Assembly: GCA_003255025.1 (NCBI GenBank)
Contig: QANY01005609.1
Coordinates: 419,152-483,151 of the forward strand
Reading direction: 5' to 3'
From: Datisca glomerata
Taxonomy: Eukaryota; Streptophyta; Magnoliopsida; Cucurbitales; Datiscaceae
DNA: 64,000 nt
Shown here: positions 55,860 to 64,000 of the stretch, piece after piece
Position numbering within the stretch: the first letter of the stretch is position 1
Layout: each line of letters opens with the position of its first letter
The notes under the pieces: generated by a model
The model's input: the letters and a program-made list of their open reading frames with translations, nothing else
Told to the model about the DNA's origin: nothing
Database searches by the model: none
Program-made: the position numbers and the translations under genes

Positions 55860-56960
55860 CTTATCTGACTAATCAGTATATCCAGTGGGGTTCAAGTCTA
55901 CACATGAATAAACAATCATATAGTTTCTCGTTCTCATAAGATACTTGAGATTGTGCTTTACTAAAATCCAGTGTTCTAAACCTGGTTTCGATTGATAACA
56001 ACTGACAATTCTCATTGCATAACAGATGTCCAGTCTCGTACACAACATGGCATACATGAGACTTTCAACTGCTAAAGCATAAGAAACCTTTCTCATATCA
56101 TCTTCCTCCTGAGGTGTCTTAAGACATTGTTCCTTGAAGAGGATAATTCCATGTTTGGTCGATAGTTGACCTTTCTTGGAATTCTTCATAGAGAATCTCT
56201 CTAGCACCTTATCAATATAAGATGTCTGAGAAAATGCTAAGAGTTTATTCTTTCTATCCATGATTTGGATGCCTAGAACATACCTCGTCTCTCCCAAATC
56301 TTTCATTTGAAATTTCTCAGCTAACCACTTATTTACCTTTGACAAAGTTTTTACATCATTCACAATTAGTAGAATATTGTCAACATAAAGAACCAAGAAA
56401 AATATTATCTTATCTTTGATGTATTTATAAACACAGGCTTTGTCAACATTTTGTTCGAAACCACTAGATCCTTGTTTTAACCCATAAATGGATTTAAAGA
56501 ACTTGTATACTTTCTGATCTTGCCCCTTTTATACGAACTCTTCTGGTTGCATCATATAGATGCTTTCTTCAAGAGAGTCATTCAGAAAAGCTATCTTGAC
56601 GTCTATTTTCCATATCTCACAGTCAAAACTAGCGCCTATGGACAAAAAAGGATACGAACGGATTTGAGCATGGCCACAAGGGAGAATGTCTCTTCATAAT
56701 TGACTCCCTCCCTTTGTGTATAGCCCTTGGCTACTAACCGTGCCTTGAAAGTCTCTACTTTCCCATCTCCACCTCTTTTCTTCTTGAAGATCCATTTAAA
56801 TCTAATGGGTCTGACATCTTTAGGTGGATCTACAAGTTCCCAGACAGAATTGGAATACATAGGTTCCCTTTTCTGGTTCATGGCATCTTGTCATTTCTCC
56901 TTTTCAGGATCATCCATTGCTTCTTCATAAGATAATGAATCTTCTTTATCAGTGTCTGAC
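55860..56960 (-). pseudogene. Tork-like reverse transcriptase and RNase H remnant
   Basis: At 56636-56881 the minus strand gives [40 protein letters not shown] and [17 protein letters not shown], the RVT_2 start. Between 56397 and 56640 the palm is broken (LDVKIAFLN-like and LYGLKQGSSGFEQ-like pieces). At 55869-56396 comes LYVDNILLIVND, where YVDD has become YVDN, then WLAEKFQMKDLGETRYVLGI, QTSYIDKVLERFSMKNSKKG, and the RNase H connection SLMYAMLCTRLDICYAMRIV to YSCVDLNPTGYTD. The rest of RNase H to the left is not readable. Confidence 0.92.
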
Positions 56961-57099
56961 ACTAGGACATGTACCTCTAGTTCATAGTGAACTGGTAAAA
57001 CAATACTCCTACTATGACGTTACACCAGGGTTTCCTTTGTAGAAATTGTGCTTTCTCTGGTTTGTTGTTTATCAGTAGAAATTGAAAGTGGTCTGATCT

Positions 57100-57900
57100 C
57101 ATCAGCCACTAATTTCTCGTGAACTACTTTGCTCAAGCAATGTTGCATTTGTCGACACAAACACCGTTTAATCCTTGTGAATATAAAATTACCCACTTCT
57201 AGTCTCTAGAGCATTGCCTACGTATATGCACACTTCAGACCTTGAGTCTAACTTTTTGATCTTCGGTCTAAAAATGTGAGGTGGACATCCCCATGTACGG
57301 AAATGACAAAAACTAGGTTTTGGACTCATTCCATAACTCTAAAGGCGTCTAGCTTACAGACTTAAAGGATACTACATTCAAAATGTAAGTTACCGTGTGT
57401 AGTGCATATCCCCAAAATGTGAGTGATAGTGAGGAGTAGCTTAACATCGGCCTAACCATATCCAATAAGGTTCAGGTTCTCCCCTCTGCAACACAATCTT
57501 GTTGTGGTGTTCCAGGTGTTGTGAGTTAGGATAGGATTCCACACTCCAGTAAATAATCATTGAATTCTAAATCCAAGTATTTACCGCCTCGATCGAATCG
57601 AAGGGTTTTCAATTATTTATCTAGTTGCTTTTCAGCTTCAGCTTTGAAAACTTTTTTGTATAGGTAAGTATACCCATATATTGAGTAATCGTCAATAAAA
57701 ATGATGAAATACTCATACCCACCTCTAGCTTGTGTATTGATCGGTCTATAGACATCACTATGTACTATCTCAAGTGATTCCTTAGCTTTTTGGCCCTTTC
57801 CTGAGAAAGGTCTCTTGATCATTTTATCCTCTAGACAAGATTCACAAATATGAAGAGTTTCAACTTTTAATTCTTTCAAAGCACATGCTTTATTAACCTG
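57100..57900 (-). pseudogene. Tork-like integrase remnant
   Basis: The open stretch 57613-57879 gives LHICESCLEDKMIKRPFSGK, the zinc-binding end of the pre-integrase region (C-x2-C), then SLEIVHSDVYRPINTQARGG and FIIFIDDYSIYGYTYLY, the catalytic core with its first two Asp. Further down the strand (57470-57600) are pieces of the third catalytic region, such as a QHDCVAEGRT-like stretch around 57490. Many stops are present. Confidence 0.85.
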
Positions 57901-58117
57901 TTTAACCTATCTAGATTAATATGTCCCAACTTAAGATGTCAAAGATATGTGTTATCATCATCATGAGAAACTCTTTATCATTTATTACTTTTAGGTTTTC
58001 TACATTAAATAATTCATAATTATTTAACATGCGTCAATCGGTTTAAGCATATGCACTCCGTTTATAACTTTTGCATGATAAATATCAAATCCATTCTTTG
58101 AAATAATAAACTCTTTA

Positions 58118-58400
58118 TTAATAAAAGAAACTTTGAAAAAATTGTTCTTGCAAAAATGAAAGAGAAACCAAATTTCTCAAATAATAAATATCGTTCAAAA
58201 CTAAATAATTATATCCTAAAAGTAAACGGATTGTCTCTAATGCTATAGCTGACACGAGGGCACCACTGCCAACTCTCAAAACGATATCGCCTTCAGCTAG
58301 CTCCCTTGACGAATCAAGTATATGCAAAGAAGAACATACATGGTTAGTGGTCCCTAAATCAAGTATCTGGGATTACAAATTATATTCCACCAAGCAAACT
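58118..58400 (-). pseudogene. Tork-like protease remnant
   Basis: Minus strand LGTTNHVCSSLHI then SSRELAEGDIVLRVGSGALV and YNYLVLNDIYYLRNLVSLS. This is the copia retropepsin region. The catalytic D-S-G has become D-L-G near 58365. Confidence 0.8.
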
Positions 58401-59290
58401 TTAAGTACAAGTAAATCATATTTACCTTTCTTATTCAACTCGGAGAGATACTTGTTACAGTTTCTCTTCCAATGACATTCAGCCCCACAATGGAAACATT
58501 TTTCCTTGGGCTTGCTGTCTTTCTTGTTCTTCTTGGCTTTTGGCGATGTCTTGGCTTTCTTGCCTTTCTTATTCTTACCTTTGCCCTTTCCATTGATCAT
58601 CTTCCTCTTATTAATTTTAACAGTGGAAGAAGGATTTTGCTCGATAACATTTACCTTGCCCTCTTTGGTCATTCCCATTTGAGCGATTCAAAATTCTATA
58701 GTTCATTAAACAGTTAGGTCATATTAAATTGTAACTTGTTCATAACATAGTTGGTCGTGAACGCGAAAACACTGGTGTGAGTGACTCAAGTGTAATGCTA
58801 ACTTGAGTCCGCTCATCAATGGTAGCCTCATGTACTTCTATCTCGTGCATTATATTGATTATGTTCAAAACATATTCTCGCAAAGAAGTACCCTTTTTCT
58901 TATCTTAGTTGTCATATAGCTCCTAGTGGCCTCATGACGACTTTAATCAGACTACTACTCAAACATCGCATGTAGACATTCCACAACTTCATAGGCAGTC
59001 TCCATGCTTTCATACTTGGTTCTCAGAACATCATTCATGCTCACAAGCATGTAGCAATTAACCTTGTTGTTTGATATGATCCAAACATCATATTTGTCCC
59101 CAACATTTTAGGGGCATTAGCAGCAGGCTCCTCAGGACAGTCCTCAATAAGAATGAACTTATGGTTCTCACAAATTAGCATTAAGATCATATTTGATTTT
59201 CAACGTACGAAATTATCACCATTCAATTTCTCAAAAGCGAGTAAAGCAGTGACAGTCCTCAATAATAGCTGAAATTTATAAGATACAAGA
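58373..59290 (-). pseudogene. Tork-like Gag remnant with intact zinc knuckle
   Basis: Near 59250 the minus strand starts with LNGDNF and VCENHKF-like pieces followed by LIEDCPEEPAANAP, the usual Tork Gag start. The middle (58720-59100) is heavily broken. The C-terminal frame 58373-58678 is Lys-rich (GKGKGKNKKGKKAKTSPKAK) and ends in CFHCGAECHWKRNC, a complete C-x2-C-x4-H-x4-C zinc knuckle, followed by NKYLSELNKKGKYDLLVL. Confidence 0.9.
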
Positions 59291-61145
59291 TTCACTATAA
59301 TTAATAAATATCTAGAATTCAAAAAGTAAACGTGATGCATGAATGCAACATAATAAACACACAAAATTTAATATTAACTAATCACGATAAAATAACCCAA
59401 CCATTAATGTGCTACCTTAAGGTCAATTAGATTAACCTCAGACTGTCTATGAGACATTCTCATCTTTATTAATTAAAACTTAAAATATCTCATATTTTCT
59501 CTTTTAACAATAAGATATCGCTTGTTTGGTTAAGTCACAACTATCCAGATGAATACTTAATTGTGACTTTGTGAGTGTGACTCATTATTTCAGATTCCAT
59601 GACTTGATTTAGAATATGCCGCTGTAGGTTCGGTCAAAACTAAACTACATCACTCCCTCCTATCTTCTTAAGAAGTCCAATGTTGGTATTGGTATAGCTT
59701 GAAACCTTCCTTAGGGGATGAAAATAAAGTCATCTTGAGGCCCTCATTGTACCTCACAGTGTTGTACTAATAATGAAGACCGTAGGTTACATTGACATGT
59801 CAACCTTCTCCCAGTCATTATTTTAAGATTATGTGTTCCATTTTTAACTAATTAATTAACTTCTAATTAATCATTAGTTAAAGTAATAACTCTATGAATA
59901 TTTAATAATCAGTTATATCATCTTATTGGTCTAAGTTCATTTAGTATTCTAAAGCGTCTACGTCATAATTAGGTGAACTTAGATTTATTAATTAATTATA
60001 TTCATCAAAATTTAATAAAACTCTTTTACTAAAGTCGGTTATCCTAAAGGTTACAATAACTCTTAGTATGGTATGATTACCAAGTTTTATCTAATTAAAA
60101 CCTAGTAATTTACATGCAATTGATTTCATAAAATAATACATATAAACATATTATGACAATCCTATTAATGCATGGACATGTTATCAAACATAACAATTAA
60201 AAATATTATTTAATATAATTAAATAAAATAATAATGAATCGAGTGACTATTGAGTATTTTTAAATTATAACCTTAATAAAGAAATAAAATTACAAAGTAG
60301 ATTTCAAGAATACATATTTTTCAAATATTGTCTTCTCCTAATGTCCATCTTCATAATCTTCAAGTTTTGAACAAAATTCTATTTAATTAAGAAAACCAAT
60401 TTTTCTTAATTAAAATAAGTTTCTATAATTATCCTTTTAAAATAGTTGACTTTGACTTAATCAAATATATACTTAATTTTAAACTTAGGCCAAACCCAAT
60501 CAACCTATTAATTTCTAATTTTTATAAAAATAAAAATTAATAATTAATTTTGCAATTACATTAATTTTAAATTTTAAAAAGATAATTGATAGATTGAGGG
60601 TTATCATCAAAACATATGGTGATAGGGTTGGTTGGTATCAAGGTTCTTACAAAACTTTCCTAAAATTAATAACAGTTGTTGCCGAGGACAGAACTCTCCT
60701 AATCGCCGCCCCATCATCACCGGCCACCATTGCCACCACTAGTCACACTACCAGCAGCCATCAGAACAGTTTCCAACATGAACAATAAATTTCTGTATTA
60801 AACAGTAATTTCTATCGTGAACAGTAATTTTTGTCGTGAACACTATTTCCATGCACAGTAATTTCCGTTATTCATCTCTTGTGTTCTTCATCTTCTCGCA
60901 TTCAAAATAATTACAATAATATTCAAAATAAAATATGAAATTCCTACAGCTAAAAATGGTTACACAAGATCTAAAAAAAAATTAACAAGATCAAAACCTA
61001 ATCCAATAATCACCATACAATTAACAATCCATTATTTTCCATACATTCAAAAAATAGAACCATCCATTCATTCATACATATATCATATTATATGAACAAT
61101 GCTAGAAAATACACACAACATTTAATATATAAATATATAAATACT
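59291..61145 (-). other. Long leader between PBS and Gag of the Tork-like element
   Basis: No coding signature. It contains a run of GTGAACAGTAATTTC-like repeats at 60785-60870 and a C/A-rich GC island at 60690-60770. A leader of nearly 2 kb is long, so an additional old insertion within it is possible. Confidence 0.45.
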
Positions 61146-61158
61146 GCTCTGATACAAC
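61146..61158 (-). promoter_or_regulatory. Primer-binding site of the Tork-like element
   Basis: Minus strand GTTGTATCAGAGC, near-identical to the initiator-Met PBS. It directly follows the LTR end CCAACA (61160 on plus begins TGTTGG). Confidence 0.8.
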
Positions 61159-61159
61159 T

Positions 61160-61908
61160 TGTTGGTTGTCACGGCGCGTGCGCGGCGGAAGCGTGTGGCG
61201 TGTGGCGTGTGGCCATTTAAAAAATAAAATTTAATAAAATTTTGAATCTTTTAGTAGAACAAATCACGCAATGCTACAATAACAAAAAAAAATTATTGAA
61301 AACTCTTTTTTAATCAGTTAGGATCCATTGTGTATTACTATATTAAATTAACAACATACAACGTTAGGAATCAAATACCTTTTGTAGTCTAAATCAAGCA
61401 TCCTCGTGAAACGGACCGATTCTCCGTTCCCATAAAATTGTTCCAACGATCAGTAGACTCTGATATCCACTTCAAGATTTTTCAAGTCAATCATCAACGC
61501 ACTTGGATGTGTGTGGGCACATAGAATATAACAAAGACATTTTTCTATCTCTAGATGTACTCAACACATGAGATATAGAGACTTTGACTAACTAAAAGAA
61601 CGTGAGGATGATTCTTTTAGAGATTTTAATTAACTCTTAATCGTAGAGAAAATCACTTTTTGAGAAATTGTGTTCGACACCCAACTCTTGGTTGATGAAC
61701 TAATTCTCTAATTAGTTGATTTATCTAATCAACTGATGTCATTAGAATAAAATATGTGTCTTATTCTAGAGAATGTTATATCAGATATTTAGGTATAATT
61801 AAAAATTAATGATAATATTTAATTTTAAATTACCCAATACAGTGGGATCCACTGTACAATGGTGTACAGCTACAACGTCACATGGCACTACAGTGGTGCC
61901 GTAAGGCA
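61160..61908 (-). repeat. 5' LTR of the Tork-like element, R-U5 part
   Basis: A diverged copy lies at 62816-63558 in the same orientation. The minus-strand end next to the PBS has an unusual GC-rich block with CGTG/GCGTGTGG repeats (61170-61215). Confidence 0.75.
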
Positions 61909-62395
61909 CAACTTTGTGAGATTTAGTTGGCACCCATAAGCCAATTGGGTTTGTAAGGTTTAGTCTTCACCCTTAAGAAGATCGTGGGATTAAAAATCTC
62001 TAAGGGGGGCCACGGATCGTGAACGTAGAGATAGGATTTTTTGAACATTGTAAACATATCGTGTGCATATCTTCTTCTCCTTCTTCTCTTTTTATTTTGT
62101 ACTATTTGTTTTTTGCACTTATTTTCCACAATTCAATTTCTCGCACATAATCTTCGCACTCTATGTTTCTGTAATTATTTTATTTGCTTGCTTATATTTC
62201 CACAATTATATTATCACAAGTATTATTTACTTTAATGCTTTTATCTATTACTTATTTATCTTTTCAAGTGTTAAACTAGCAGAACATTGAAGTTCATTCT
62301 TGAACATTTACCTTTTACTTGAGTGCGGAAAGTTTTTAATTTGAACACGATCATCCAATTCAACACTTCTCTGGGGTTGCCATATCGATCCAACA
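61909..62395 (+). repeat. 3' LTR of the SIRE-like element, final part
   Basis: Matches 50143-50648: TTGGCACCCATAAGCCAATTGGG, AAGAAGATCGTGGGATTAAA, the CTTCTTCTCCTTCTTCTC run and CATATCGATCCAACA at the end. It is followed by AGAAT. Confidence 0.88.
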
Positions 62396-62400
62396 AGAAT
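62396..62400. other. Right target-site duplication AGAAT
   Basis: Exact match to 49354-49358. Confidence 0.8.
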
Positions 62401-62815
62401 GTTTGCCCTATGATAATTCAGAAAATGGTTTTGATTTATTCGTTCGATGCCTAGTGAAATAATAAATACTCTATGAATAGTTGTATTTGTAGAAGCCCTA
62501 ACTCATTTTTTCAGGAATTTTTTTTGGTTTAATCTCTATTAAATAAACATTGGATGTTTACATGTAAACTTCTTGTTGTTTTCTAACTAGAGGGACAACC
62601 TACAAAGAGATTATTTTTCCTTTAGGTTAGCAAATTAGTTTTTCATATATAATATAAGCTTTCAATATGAAAGTAAGACTTTTATGATGTAAGAGTGTGA
62701 ATCAGACAGAGAACTAAAGTGATACATAAGAGAAGATGAAAAATGTACAAGACGACGCGGATTGGCATACAAGAAAACATTAGCGACTTTATTTCCCTGC
62801 GACCATAGTAGCAGG
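62401..62815 (+). repeat. Repeat B copy 3, right piece
   Basis: Matches 47195-47620: GATTTATTCGTTCGATGCCTA, TAGAAGCCCTAACTCATTTTT and AAGACGACGCGGATTGGC. It is the continuation of 49275-49353 after the SIRE-like insertion. It ends where the next LTR structure begins. Confidence 0.8.
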
Positions 62816-63558
62816 TGTTGATCGTCGCAGTGCATGCGCGAATGCGTGGTCATTAAAAGAAACTTTTAATAAAAAATTGAATCTTTTAGTAAAATGAAAT
62901 CGCACAACACTACAATAACCAAAAATTTTTTTTATTGAAAATTATTTTTTAATCAGTCAAGATCCATTCTATATTTATATATTAAATTAACCACATACAA
63001 TATTAGGAATCATATACCTCTGTAGTTTAAATCAAGCGTCCTCGTGAAACCGATCGATTCGCCGTTCTCACGAAATCATTCCGACGATCAACAGACTCCG
63101 AGATCCACACCAAGATCTTCTAAGTCAATCCTCAATGCACTAGGACATGTGTAGGCATGTAGAATATAATGAAGACACTTTTCTTTCCATAGATGTACTC
63201 AACACATGAGATCTAAAGATTTTACTGAGAATGACTTTTGCGAGACAATTCTCTAAATGAACGTGATGATGATTCTTTTAGAGATTTTGATTAACTCTTA
63301 ATCGTAGAAAAAATCACTTTTTTGGGTAATTGTGTTCTTCTCTCAACTCTTGATTGATGAACTAATTCTATTATTGGTTGATTGATCTGATCAACTAATG
63401 TCATTAGAATAAAATCTATATTTTATTCTAGATAATGACTTATCAGATAGTTAAGGATAATTAAAAATTAAAAACAATATTGAATTTCAAATTGTCCAAT
63501 ATAGTGGGACCTAATGTATAATGGTGCACAACTGCAATGGTGCCGTGAGGCACAACCT
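62816..63558 (-). repeat. Second copy of the Tork-like LTR R-U5 part
   Basis: Starts TGTTG on plus and follows 61160-61908 over its whole length with many substitutions. No PBS or internal region lies at its left side, which instead joins repeat B directly, as for a solo insertion end. Confidence 0.7.
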
Positions 63559-64000
63559 TGTGAGATTTATTTGGCACCCATAAGCCAATTGGGTTTGTAA
63601 GGTTTAGTCTTTTCTCTTAAGAATATCATGAGATTAAAAATCTTCAAGGGGGTCATGGAGCGTGGCCGTAGGGATAGAATTTCTTGAACCACGTAAAAAT
63701 ATCGTGTGTCTATCTTCTTCTCCTTCTTCTCTTTTTATTTTGTGCTTTTTATTTTTTGCACTTTAATTTTTGGCACTTATTTTCTGCAGTTCAATTTCTC
63801 GCACTTAATTTTCGTAATTTAATTTTCGCACTAGAAGTTTTCGTAATTATTTTATTTGCTTCCTTATATTTCTAGAATTATATTATTCCAAGCATTATTT
63901 GCTTTAATGCTTTAATCTATTGCTTATTTATCTTTATAAGAGTTAAACTCGTGGAATTATGAAGTTCATTATTGAACATTTATTTTTCAATGGAGTACAA
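63559..64000 (+). repeat. Third copy of the SIRE-like LTR final part
   Basis: TTGGCACCCATAAGCCAATTGGG (63570) onward matches 61916 onward and 50155 onward. It is joined to the Tork-like LTR piece at the same point as at 61908/61909. It runs off the window end. Confidence 0.8.

Larger units (their letters stand above)
55281..61908 (-). mobile_element. Tork-like copia retrotransposon nested in the SIRE-like 3' LTR
   Basis: Minus-strand order from the right is LTR part (61160-61908), PBS, long leader, Gag, protease, INT, RT/RNase H, PPT and LTR start (about 55687 down to 55281). The left LTR piece (U3 start) and the right LTR piece (R-U5) do not overlap in sequence. Together they would make one LTR of about 1.15 kb, split across the two ends. 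No target duplication was found at the junctions. Confidence 0.75.
49359..62395 (+). mobile_element. SIRE-like copia retrotransposon, 3' LTR split by another element
   Basis: The 5' LTR (49359-50648), PBS, Gag, protease, INT, RT, RNase H, PPT and 3' LTR start (54988) are all in order on plus. The 3' LTR is interrupted near 55280 by a minus-strand copia element and resumes at about 61909 to end at 62395. Both ends are flanked by AGAAT. In the uninterrupted relative at 47170-47200 the target sequence is continuous, which independently supports the insertion. Many stops show that it is inactive. Confidence 0.9.

Noticed and set aside
58472..58717. Hydrophobic plus ORF as a membrane protein
   Set aside because: It is antisense to the Lys-rich Gag C-terminus of the Tork-like element.

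Overview
This is plant nuclear DNA, almost certainly from a eudicot. It is AT-rich, has no bacterial-style gene packing, and is mostly decayed, nested LTR retrotransposons of the Ty3/gypsy (Tat/Ogre-like, Athila-like) and Ty1/copia (SIRE-like, Tork-like and a small-LTR lineage) types, with pieces of CACTA DNA transposons, satellites and minisatellites. The only host gene family recognised is a major-latex-protein-like (MLP, Bet v 1 fold) locus present as two duplicated copies. A cucurbit or similar eudicot would fit the style of the elements, but the family cannot be fixed from the sequence alone. No tRNA, rRNA, CRISPR array or bacterial feature was seen.

Layout. 1-1.85 kb: minus-strand Ty3/gypsy gag remnant with a PBS-like site and LTR-like sequence. 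2.1-2.5 kb: left end of a CACTA transposon with palindromic subterminal repeats. 4.8-11.65 kb: an unusual LTR-flanked non-autonomous element. It has only a 55-codon gag-start ORF and an interior made almost wholly of three classes of tandem repeat, and a piece of that interior also lies inverted outside its left LTR. 11.66-12.6 kb: LTR-like repeat B. 14-16.9 kb: minus-strand copia remnant with PBS and 5' LTR. 17.15-18.06 kb: a satellite of about 168 bp. 18.1-33.7 kb: a nearly full-structure minus-strand Ogre/Tat-like element with two LTRs of about 2.2 kb, PPT, a 3' array of about 73 bp, INT, extra RNase H, RT, a G-patch-like segment, protease, Gag and an extra 5' ORF1. 33.9-36.9 and 39.1-41.8 kb: a segmental duplication of the MLP locus, with an Athila-like gag remnant between the copies. 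44.8-45.8 kb: a minisatellite of about 75 bp. 46.5-47.6 kb: a second copy of repeat B. 48.5-49.2 kb: relative of the first LTR-like repeat. 49.36-62.4 kb: a SIRE-like copia element bounded by a perfect 5-bp target duplication, whose 3' LTR is split by a minus-strand Tork-like copia element. 62.4-64 kb: the rest of the target repeat, then a second copy of the same chimeric LTR structure.

Function. All retroelement reading frames carry stops or frameshifts, so none looks autonomous now. The MLP copy at 34.7-35.7 kb keeps a TATA box, start codon and both exon bodies, but its exon junction does not keep frame with the only nearby canonical acceptor. The copy at 39.8-40.7 kb is clearly a pseudogene. 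The most informative structures are the nested copia insertion with its intact target duplication, the tandem-repeat-filled LTR element at 5-11.6 kb, and the duplicated MLP segment. I found no convincing new enzyme system or defence locus.
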